From Aquarana catesbeiana (lineage: Eukaryota > Chordata > Amphibia > Anura > Ranidae), in the NCBI RefSeq assembly GCF_042186555.1, contig NC_133333.1:66533555-66597554 (forward strand): DNA of 64,000 bases. The letters run 5' to 3'. This document shows positions 55,545-64,000 of this stretch, in pieces. The position numbers were made by a program, and so were the translations under genes. Positions within the stretch are counted from its first letter, which is position 1. Each line of letters opens with the position of its first letter. The notes under the pieces were generated by a model. The model worked only from the letters and a program-made list of their open reading frames with translations. It was not told the origin of the DNA and did not search any database.

Positions 55545-56745
55545 TATTTACAGCTACCTGAAGAAAATTGCTGGTGTTCTTTTGATCCTATTAATACCAC
55601 AGTCAGGCAGCTAGACTATTTACAGTTAGTGTAGTACGTCCTCCTCACAGTGTTCAGCTAAAGCTACAAGTTAGTTTAGTGTGACCTTTGCACAGTGTTC
55701 AGCTAAAGCTACAAGTTAGTGTAGTGCGTCTTCCTCACAGTGTTCAGCTAAAACTACAAGTTAGTGTAGTGCGACCTCTGCACAGTGTTCAGCTAAAGCT
55801 ACAAGTTAGTGTAGTGCGTCCTCCTCACAGTGTTCAGCTAAAACTACAAGTTAGTGTAGTGCGACCTCTGCACAGTGTTCAGCTAAAGCTACAAGTTAGT
55901 GTAGTGCGTCCTCCTCACAGTGTTCAGCTAAACCTACAAGTTATTTTTTTGCGAGCTCTGCACAGTGCTCAGCTAAAGCTACCTATAGAAGGTTGGTGGT
56001 GTTTTCCTGATCCTATCACTACCGCAGGCAGCTAAATAAGCTACAAGTTAGTGTAGTGCGAGCTCTGCACAGTGTTCACCTAAAGCTACCTGTAGAAGGT
56101 TGGTGGTGTTTTCCTGATCCTATCACTACCGCAGGCAGCTAAATAAGCTACAAGTTATTTTTTTGCGAGCTCTGCACAGTGTTCACCTAAAGCTACCTGT
56201 AGAAGGTTGGTGGTGTTTTCTTGATCCTATCACTACCACAGGCAGCTAAATAAGCTACAAGTTAGTGTAGTGCGAGCTCTGCACAGTGTTCAGCTAAAGC
56301 TACAAGTTAGTGTAGAGCGCCCTCCTTACAGTGTTCAGCTAAAACTACAAGTTAGTGTAGTGCAACCTCTGCACAGTGTTCAGCTAAAGCTACAAGTTAG
56401 TGTAGTGCTTCCTCCTCACAGTGTTCAGCTAAACCTACAAGTTATTTTTTTGCGAGCTCTGCACAGTGTTCAGCTAAAGCTACCTGTAGAAGGTTGGTGG
56501 TGTTTTCCTGATCCTATCACTACCGCAGGCAGCTAAATAAGCTACAAGTTAGTTTTTTGCGAGCTCTGCACAGTGTTCCACTAAAGCTACCTGTAGAAGG
56601 TTGGTGGTGTTTTCCTGATCCTATCACTACCGCAGTCAGCTAAATAAGCTACAAGTTAGTTTTTTGCGAGCTCTGCACAGTGTTCAGCTAAAGCTACCTG
56701 TAGAAGGTTGGTGGTGTTCTCATACTACAGGCAGGCAGTTGATTT
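55545..56745 (-). repeat. hAT internal tandem repeats, homologous to the satellite
   Basis: Two kinds of unit. Complete ~107 bp units recur at 55987, 56094 and 56201 (AGAAGGTTGGTGGTGTTTTC marks each), with further copies near 56489, 56595 and 56701. Shorter ~46-60 bp units (GCTACAAGTTAGTGTAGTGC) lack the middle part. The reverse complement lines up with the satellite monomer over its whole length: CACTGTGCAGAG, ACACTAACTGTAAATA, CTGCCTG, ATAGGATCA, GAACACCA, CAGGTAGCTTTA. The unit at 55550-55680 is the closest, differing from satellite at few positions. Repetitive open frames here are artefacts. Confidence 0.9.
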
Positions 56746-56762
56746 TGCTAGCTGAAGTATCA

Positions 56763-56816
<54 letters not shown>
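56763..56816 (+). repeat. (TA)n microsatellite
   Basis: Second alternating TA tract, just upstream of the transposase start codon. Confidence 0.9.
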
Positions 56817-56818
<2 letters not shown>

Positions 56819-56846
56819 AAGCTTAGTGCAGCTACAGGCCATTAGT

Positions 56847-59800
56847 ATGTCTGGAAGGCCAACAAGGAGAGGCAGACAGTCACAAGCCAATAAAAGAGGG
56901 CAAGCAGGCTCTGTGTCTAGAGGCAACAGTGCTGGTCGTGGAGACGGTGCATCCTCATCAGCATGTGGCCGTGGGACACGCTTGGCCTTTTTTTCGGCAG
57001 CTGGCCGTGTTGAGCCGCAACATGCGGAAGACTTGGTCGAGTGGATGACCAAGCCGTCCTCATCCTCCTCATCCTCTTTCACCCATGCTCAGAGTACTTT
57101 GTCTGGCAAAGCAGCTGCCAATGGGACCTCTTCCCTCGGCTCAATGGCATCAGTGACTCCTTCCCTAGCCCCACCATGTCCTCCTGAGGAGTCCCTCGAA
57201 CTGTTTGACCACAGTGTTGGGTACATGCTCCAGGAGGATGCCCAGCATTTGGAAGGCTCTGATGATGATACTGAGCTAGATGAAGGCAGTAACGTGAGCA
57301 CGGACAGAGGGGGTGCCCACGAAGGACAGCAATCTGGCAGTCATGCTCCCCTTGCTGCAGCATACTGCCAGGTTTGCTCCAGTGATGAGGAGGGAGTGGA
57401 TGATGAGGTCGCTGACTCAACGTGGGTGCCTGATAGGGGAGAGGAGGAGGAGGAGGCACATCACCAACGAGGCAGGATGAGCTCCAGGGGCCAGCCTAAG
57501 GGCAGCACACTGACTGCATCACACCAAAAAGTTCCGCATGTGCAGGGCGCTGCAGTCTTTGCACGTTATTCAAAAAGTTCTTTGGTGTGGGCCTTTTTTG
57601 AGACGAGTGCATCAGATCGCACCGCTGCTATTTGCAACATATGTCTCAAGTGTATTTCGCGGGCCAAAACATCTCCCGCTTGGGCACCACATGCTTGACC
57701 AGACATATGTTGACCTGCCATGCAGTTCGTTGGCAAGCGTATCTAAAAGACCCACACCAAAGAACAAAGAGGACCTCTCTTTGCTCCTCATCAGCTGAGA
57801 TCTCCGACCCCACTATACCTTGAGTCCTCTCTGAGACCTGCACTGAGAGGAATGAAGGTGTAGAATTAGGTGTGTCACAGCCAAGTACTTGTGGGCTATC
57901 TGCTTTCGGAACACCGACGTCAGATTGTACCAGGCAAATTTCCCTGCCCCAGCTGCTGCACCGCCGAAAGAAGTTCGCTCCCAGCCATCCACATGCCCAG
58001 CGGTTGAATGCTAGCTTGGCAAAATTGCTAGCATTTCAATTGCTGCCTTTTCAGTTTGTAGACTCTGCCCCCTTCTGTGAGTTTGTGGAATGTACCGTTC
58101 CTCAGTGGCAGATACCCAAACGCCACTTTTTCTCACGGAAGGCGATTCTGGCTCTCTACCGGCATGTGGAAGGCAATGTCTTGGCCTCGCTGGACAGGGC
58201 GGTCAGTGGTAAGGTGCATATTACCGCTGACTCATGGACAAGCAGGCATGGACAGGGATGTTACCTAAGTTTCGCTGCGCATTGGGTGACTCTGCTGGCA
58301 GCTGGGAAGGATGCAGGACAAGGTGCAGTAGTGTTGGAGGTTGTTCCGCCACCACGCCTCAAAAATGCCACTACTAATGATTGTGACACACCTCTCTCCT
58401 CCACCCCCTCCTCTTCTTCTTCCTCCATGGACTCTTCCTGTGCTTTGTCCTCAGAACCAGCGGTGCTCTGTAGCCGTTCAAAGGGCTACGCAAGTATGCA
58501 GGGCAAAAGATGCCATGCGGTGCTTGAGCTGGTGTGCTTGGGGGACAGGAGCCACACTGGGGCAGAGGTTCTGTCAGCTCTGCAGGGGCAGGTTCAGAGG
58601 TAGTTGACGCCACGCCAACTTAAGGCAGGAATGGTGGTTTGCGACAATGGCACCAACCTCCTCTCTGCCCTCCGACAGGGACAAATGACCCATGTGCCCT
58701 GTTTGGCTCACGTCCTTAACTTGGTGGTGCAGCAGTTCTTGGGCAGGTACACGGGCTTACAGGATGTCCTGAGGCAGGCCAGGAAAGTCTGTGTGCATTT
58801 CCGCCGTTCATATAATGCCAGTGCTCGGCTGGCGGACCTCCAAAAAGAGTTTAACCTGCCCAAGAACCGCCTAATCTGTGACATGCCCACCAGGTGGAAC
58901 TCAACGTTGCCCATGCTGCAGCGGCTGCACATGCAGCAGAGGGCCATCAATGAGTACCTGTGCGACTATGGCACCAGGACAGGGTCAGGGGAGCTTGTTT
59001 TTTTTCCCCACACCAGTGGGCCATGATCAGGGATGCATGCACTGTCCTGTCACCATTTGAGGAGGCCACGAGGATGGTGAGCAGTGACAGTGCATGAATC
59101 AGTGACACTGTCCCCCTTGTCCACCTGTTGGAGCACACACTGCGTGGAATAATGGACAGGGCACTTTCTGGCAGAACAGAGGCAGGAAGAGGAGGACTTC
59201 CTTAGCTCTCAAGGCCCCCTTTATCCAGACAGTGTTCCTGCGTGCCCGCCGATCACACCGGAAGAGGAGGAGGAGGAGGATTGTGTCAGTATGGAGGTGG
59301 AGCCTGGCACTCAGCATCAGCAGCAGTCTTTAAGGGATCAGTCCCAAGAAACACATGGACTTGTACGTGGCTGGGAGGAAGTGGCTGCAGACCATGTCGT
59401 CCTTAGTGACCCAGAGGACTCCGGAACGAATGCCTCAGCAAACCTATGCTGCATGGCCTCCCTGATCCTGCAAAGCCTGCGTAAGGATCCTCGTATTCAT
59501 GGTAGCAAGGAGAAGGACCAATACTGACTGGCAACCCTCCTTGATCCACGTTACAAGGGTAAGGTTGTGGACCTTATCTTGCCATCGCAGAGGGAGCAGA
59601 GGATGAAACATCTTCGGGATTCCTTGCAGAAAGGTCTGTGCAACGCGTTCCCAGAGACTGGGAGGTTACAAACTCCTGTTTCTGGACAACGTGTTGCTGA
59701 GGCTTCGGTCAGTCAAAGAAGGAGCAGTGGAGAAGGTGGCCGTCTGACCGATGCGTTCAGACAATTTTTTAGTCCGCTGCCCCAAGGTATGATCGGTTCC

Positions 59801-60106
59801 AGCAACCATCGCCAGCGTTTGTTTTACATGGTGCAGGAATACCTAGGGGCATGATCTGACTTGGACACCTTTCCCACCGAAAATCCTTTGGGTTAATGGG
59901 TCTTGAGGATGGATCACTGGCCAGAGTTTGCACACTATGCAATTGAGCTACTGGCCTGTCCTGCATCCAGCGTTCTTTCGGAACGCACATTCAGTCACAG
60001 GGTGCGTCTGTCCACCGACTCGGTCGATCGACTGACCTTCATAAAAATGAATCAGTCTTGGATCACCACCAGCTACCAAGCACCTGATGCTGATGTAACC
60101 GAATAA
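56847..60106 (+). pseudogene. hAT transposase with BED finger, multiply broken
   Basis: ATG 56847 begins MSGRPTRRGRQSQ, followed by an acidic/Ser-rich N-terminus. A BED-type zinc finger follows (CNICLKCISR ... LTRHMLTCH, about 57625-57720) with a frameshift inside, then TGA at 57821-57823. The core has HITADSWTSRHGQG (first catalytic Asp), TAG at 58601-58603, VVCDNGTNLLSAL (second Asp), CLAHVLNLVV and TRWNSTLPMLQRL. Another frameshift follows near 58998-59010, then TGA and further stops. Weak pieces continue with LLDPRYKGKVVDLILP (about 59540-59585). The C-terminal hAT dimerisation region (WPEFAHYAIELLACPASSVL, then SERTFSHR) lies at 59918-60000, ending TAA 60104-60106. hAT-Ac/ZBED type; not functional. 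Confidence 0.9.
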
Positions 60107-61561
60107 TTTTTTTTTAAATCTCAGATCCCTTCAAAGACTGCCTATGCTGATGCTGAGTGACTATCCTGAGTAATTATCCTCTTCCTCCTCAATGATCACG
60201 CTGATAGCTTGTAAGAACATTTTTGGTTCTGGGCGCCGCCACCAGTGCCTAAGGCCCAATTTTTCAGCCCCTCTGCAACAGGGGCATGTAATTACAATTT
60301 TTGATCTAATATTTCACAGCAGGGCCCGTTTCTGTGTCCACCAAGAGAGAGTGAGGACTTACAGTGTTGTGGCAGCAGCACCACCACCACCACCAAAGGC
60401 CCAATTTTTCTGCCCCTGTTCAACAGGGGCATGTAATTACAATTCTTGATCTAATATTTTGCAGCAGGGCCCTGTGAGGGCTTACAGTGTTGTGGCCACA
60501 ACAACACCTAAGGCCCAAATTTCTGCTGAGTATATAGGGCAGGCCCCTACTTTCAAACATCCAACTTACAAATGACTCCTACTTGCAAGCGGAAGGAGAC
60601 AACAGGAAGTGAGATGAAATCTACCCCTAGGAAGGGAAATTCTCTCCTGTAAGAGTTAATATGGGAAAAACATTTCTCCTTTCCACTGATGCTTTATCAC
60701 CAATCCTTGTTTCACAAAAAAAACACAAATTTTCAAAAAACATTTGTCTTTGGGACAAAATGTGAGGTTCAATCTTCTGAAGAGGAGCACAGACAGCAAA
60801 ACAAATGTCACAGGGGTGATAACCCTTCCCTATGTTTTCTAAAAAGCTTAAAAAAGATTTTTTGGCTGGAGCTAAACACGTTAAAAATGTACCAGTTCAA
60901 AATTACAAACAGATTCTACTTAACAACAAACCTACAGTCCCTGTCTTGTTTACACCACCTGTATACTGCTGTTCAGAGTACAGAGCCTGTATACTGCTGT
61001 TTCCTTTTTTAATTTGGGTGCGGGGTTCCCCTTAATATCCATACAAGACCCAAAGGGTCTGGTAACGGACCGGGGTGTACCCATGCCGTTTGTCTCACTG
61101 ATTTTCATCCATATTGCCAGGACCCGACATTACATTAAAGCCGCAAGCAGTTTTAAATGACTTTTTTTCCTTTAAAAATGACATTTTGTGCAGGGACTGT
61201 TCTAAGCATGGGAAACATGCGCCATTTTACAGGCATACTATAGACACCCCCCAGGTACGATATTTAAAGGAATATTTCACTTTTTTTTTTTTTACTTTAA
61301 GCATCATTAAAATCACTGCTCCCGAAAAAACGGCCATTTTTAAAAGTTTTTTTGCATTGATACATGTCCCCTGGGGCAGGACCCGGGTCCCCAAACCCTT
61401 TTTAGGACAATACCATGAAAATTAGCCTTTAAAATGAGCACTTTTGATTTTGAACATTCGATTCCCTTAGACATCAATGGGGTTCTAACGTTCGTGCGAA
61501 TTTTCAGTCCGTTCGCAGGTTCTGGTGCGAACCGAACTGGGGGGTGTTCGGCTCATCCCTA
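60107..61561 (+). other. hAT 3' non-coding region
   Basis: Contains internal repeats of GGCCCAATTTTTC...CAACAGGGGCATGTAATTAC (about 60250-60300 and 60400-60450), a GTATACTGCTGTTC repeat and the TTCCCCTTAATATCCATAC segment shared with other dispersed repeats. No gene. Confidence 0.7.
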
Positions 61562-62500
61562 TTGCAGATCAGACAGGCACAATGGTCAGGAGTAATTCTT
61601 GACCATTCCTCTTTACAGAACTGTTTCAGTTCAGCAATATTCTTGGGATGTCTGGTGTGAATCGCTTTCTTGAGGTCATGTCACAGCATCTCAATCGGGT
61701 TGAGGTCAGGACTCTGACTGGGCCACTCCAGAAGGTGTATGTTCTTCTGTTTAAGCCATTCTGTTGTTGATTTACTTCTATGCTTTGGGTCGTTGTCCTG
61801 TTGCAACACCCATCGTCTGTTGAGCTTCAGGTGGACAGATGGCCTTAAGTTCTCCTGCAAAATGTCTTGATAAACTTGGGAATGCATTTTTCCTTCGATG
61901 ATAGCAATCCGTCCAGGCCCTGACGCAGCAAAGCAGCCCCAAACCATGATGCCCCCACCACCATACTTCACAGTTGGGATGAGGTTTTGATGTTTGTGTG
62001 CTGTGCCTTTGTTTCTTTCAAACAACTCAATTTTGGTTTCATCTGTTCAGAGAATATTTTGCCAGTACTGCTGTGGAACATTCAGGTGCTCTTGTGCAAA
62101 CTGTAAACGTACAGCAATGTTTTTTTTGGACAGCAGTGGCTTCCTCTGGTATTCTCCCATGAAATCCATTCTTGTTTAGTGTTTTACGTATCGTAGATTC
62201 GCTAACAGGGATGTTAGCATATGACAGAGACTTTTGTAAGTCTTTAGCTGACACTCTAGGATTCTTCTTCACCTCATTGAGCAGTCTGCGCTGTGCTCTT
62301 GCAGTCATCTTTACAGGACGCCCACTCCTAGGTAGAGTAGCAGCAGTGCTGAACTTTCTCCATTTATAGACAATTTGTCTTACTGTGGACTGATGAACAG
62401 CAAGGCTTTTGGAGATACTTTTATAATCCTTTCCAGCTTCATGCAAGTCAACAATTTTTAATTGTAGGTCTTCTGAGAGCTCTTTTGTGCATGGCATCAT
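61562..62500 (-). pseudogene. Tc1 transposase, N-terminal and catalytic part
   Basis: Minus-strand gene starting at ATG 62500. The paired-type helix-turn-helix (LSEDLQLKIVDLHEAGKDYK, then SISKSLAVHQSTVRQIVYKW) binds the transposon ends. A frameshift near 62130 follows FHGRIPEEA. Catalytic core: the usual WTDE tetrad reads *TDE because Trp is TGA (near 62052), then GGGGIMVWGCFAASG and QQDNDPKHRSK (second Asp), then SPDLNPIEML, with another TGA in place of Trp right after it. The C-terminal end was separated by the hAT insertion and lies at 55006-55071. Confidence 0.9.
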
Positions 62501-63307
62501 TCACATCAGGCAATGCTTCTTGTGAAAAGCAAACCCAGAACTGGTGTGTGTTTTTTATAGGGCAGGGCAGCTGTAACCAACACCTCCAATCTCATCTCAT
62601 TGAGTGGACTCCAGTTGGCTGACACCTCACCCCAGTTAGCTCTTGGAGATCTCATTAGTCTAGGGGTTCACATACTTTTTCCACCTGCACTGTGAATGTT
62701 TACATGGTGTGTTCCATAAAAACATGGTAACATTTAATTCTTTGTTATTAGTTTAAGCAGACTGTGATTGTCTATTGTTGTGACTTAGAAGAAGATCAGA
62801 TCACATTTTATGACCAATTTGTGCAGAAATCCATATCATTCCAAAAGGGTTCACATACTTTTTATTGCAACTGTATATTGCCGGGACCCGACAATACATT
62901 ACAGCCACAAGCAGTTTTAAATTACTTTTATTCCTTTAGAAATATCTTTTTGCTGTAGGGACTGTTCTAAACACAGGAAAAATGTGTCACTTTACAGGCA
63001 CACTATAGTCACAATATTTAAAGGAATATTTCACTTTTATTGTTTTACTTTAAGCATTATTAAAATTGCTGCTCCCGAAAAAAACGGCAGTTTTTAAAAC
63101 TTTTTTTTGCTTTAATACATGTCCCCTGTGGCAGGCCAGGGTCCCCAAACACTTTTTATGACAATAACTTGCATATTAGCCTTTAAAATTAGCACTTTTG
63201 ATTTTTCATGTTCGGGTCCCAAAGACTTTAACGGTGTTCGCACAAACTTTTTGTCAGTTTGCATGTTCTGCCGCGAACCGAACTGGGGGGTGTTCGGCTC
63301 ATCCCTA

Positions 63308-63732
63308 CTGGAAAGCTGGAAAGACTCAGTGCCAGTCTAAGGCATACATACATTTCAGTGCAAATCTTTTAAACTATTAAAGTATGGAATTTTGCACAAT
63401 GATGGGCGTTTTTGTCTTTTGAGAAATATATTTACTGGAGGATTGAGAGAGAGTGGTCTGGGATTTTGGTGGAGACATATCCATTTACCTACATGGAAGA
63501 CTATAAAGGCTACATACAGGCTTGTTTATTACTGCTTTTTGGTAAGCATATTGATTAGATGGTGGTGGTCAATCACAGCACGATTGTTTTGGAAGTCACC
63601 ATTTGTTCAGCATGGAGGATAATTTCACTTGGACTTTATATCTGATACCATATATGTTATTTTTGTCATGGGACGTTTTTTCATTCATACAAATATGTTT
63701 TTGATGGTAAACCATTGGTACAATTATACACC
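63308..63732. other. Unrecognised spacer
   Basis: Sequence between the hAT terminus and the gag fragment. Nothing I can name. Confidence 0.4.
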
Positions 63733-63740
63733 TGTTGGAT

Positions 63741-64000
63741 TTAAAGGACCAGAGCAGCTACACAAACAATAGTTTTAAATGAAGCCACAAACTCAGGGTA
63801 GCACAAGACAACAGGTTTTTGCGTTTCCCATAGAGGGTTTGTCCAGGCCAAGGCTCTTTCAGAAAGTAAAGATATCACAAAACCTACTTTGCTTCTGTCT
63901 GTGGGAAACGCTTGGGGCAGCATCTCAAAGTATAACTTCACCTGGTTGAGCAACCTTCTATATTGGACTGGATCGCCCCCAAATCGCTGGTGAAGCAGAG
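63741..64000 (-). pseudogene. gypsy gag fragment (runs off the window)
   Basis: Minus strand, open from the window edge (LLHQRFGGDPVQYRRLLNQV) through LYFEMLPQAFPTDRSKVGFV, ISLLSERALAWTNPLWE, to a stop at 63741-63743. It is homologous to the gag core of the gypsy element at 32725 (FSGDRTKFRAF, VGFVISLLSNEPQSWAH) but diverged, so a different Sushi/RTL-like family. It may be a partial copy or the edge of a larger element outside the window. The early stop suggests decay. Confidence 0.75.

Larger units (their letters stand above)
55072..61561 (+). mobile_element. hAT transposon, complete-length, inside Tc1
   Basis: 6490 bp, ends TAGGGATGAGC and GCTCATCCCTA. Flanked by an 8-bp duplication TTGCAGAA/TTGCAGAT (55064-55071 and 61562-61569, 7 of 8 identical), diagnostic of hAT. 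Contents: GTTCGACTCGAAC-rich left end, a GA run, two (TA)n tracts, ~1.2 kb of tandem repeats related to the satellite of this window, a BED/hAT transposase pseudogene and a long 3' non-coding part that shares a segment with the GC-rich dispersed repeat. Confidence 0.95.
51583..62873 (-). mobile_element. Tc1/mariner element, interrupted twice
   Basis: Ends CAATTGCAATAAAAAGTATG and CTTTTTATTGCAACTG, flanked by TA (51581-51582 and 62874-62875). The inverted repeats are long (about 200 bp, with a second copy of the CACATACTTTTTCCACCTGC motif inside), typical of fish/frog Tc1 elements. It carries one transposase gene on the minus strand. An L1 sits near its left end and a hAT inside the transposase. 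Removing these leaves about 1.6 kb, normal for Tc1. Confidence 0.95.
51282..63307 (+). mobile_element. 3' part of the second hAT copy, split by Tc1
   Basis: 51282-51580 corresponds to ~60247-61112 of the other hAT with deletions (CAACAGGGGC, CTACAGTCCC, CTGTATACTGCTGTTC, GGGGTTCCCCTTAATATCC). After the Tc1 insertion it resumes at 62876 (TTGCCGGGACCCGACA) and ends at the terminus GTTCGGCTCATCCCTA at 63307. No transposase sequence remains. Confidence 0.7.

Noticed and set aside
55688..56536. Open frames with HSVQLKLQVSVVRP repeats in the hAT
   Set aside because: Produced by the tandem repeats of the 5' non-coding region, upstream of the transposase start, and without similarity to known proteins.

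Overview
This is a transposon-dense, satellite-rich stretch of vertebrate nuclear DNA. The mix of families (CR1, Tx1/Keno-type L1, a chromodomain Ty3/gypsy, PIF/Harbinger, hAT and Tc1) and the abundant small MITE families suggest an amphibian, most likely a ranid frog. That assignment is an inference from repeat content only. I see no host protein-coding gene, no rRNA or tRNA and no CRISPR. Every convincing coding region belongs to a mobile element.

Layout. (1) 1-2236: 3' part of a CR1 LINE with an uninterrupted reverse-transcriptase frame and an 8-bp-repeat tail. A hammerhead-ribozyme-like motif follows at 2314-2354. (2) 2671-37438: a satellite domain of ~107-110 bp monomers, on the order of 18 kb of satellite in total. 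It is broken up by five copies of an ~843 bp retrovirus-type LTR (minus orientation) that were co-amplified with the satellite, a 7.2 kb PIF/Harbinger transposon (9875-17088), a 434 bp MITE of the same family (25594-26027) and a Ty3/gypsy chromovirus (31997-36904). The middle of the gypsy element has been replaced by a fragment of a second Harbinger subfamily. (3) 37439-40528: dispersed repeats and abutting TAA-flanked MITEs. (4) 40529-48357: a TTAA-flanked inverted-repeat element split by a complete L1/Tx1 LINE (40564-47660, 15-bp target duplication). (5) 48358-50930: fold-back and dispersed repeats. (6) 50931-63307: a nested stack. A rearranged hAT copy contains a Tc1 element (51583-62873), and the Tc1 contains a 5'-truncated L1 (51715-54912) and a second, complete-length hAT (55072-61561). 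(7) 63308-64000: unrecognised sequence, then a gypsy gag fragment on the minus strand running off the window.

Two links stand out. First, the satellite monomer is recognisably the reverse complement of the ~107 bp tandem repeats in the 5' non-coding part of the hAT at 55072-61561, so the array probably grew out of a transposon's internal repeats. Second, the Harbinger carries three genes: a broken DDE transposase, a Myb/SANT-like gene and a MADF-domain gene. The last two are transcribed divergently from a shared GC-box/TATA promoter. The MADF gene is fully open although the transposase is dead. The same Myb-promoter-MADF cassette, from a diverged subfamily, sits inside the gypsy chromovirus.

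Coding state: the CR1 RT frame and the MADF gene are open. The Harbinger transposase, gypsy gag/pol, both L1 ORF2s, the hAT transposase and the Tc1 transposase all carry stops, frameshifts or insertions.
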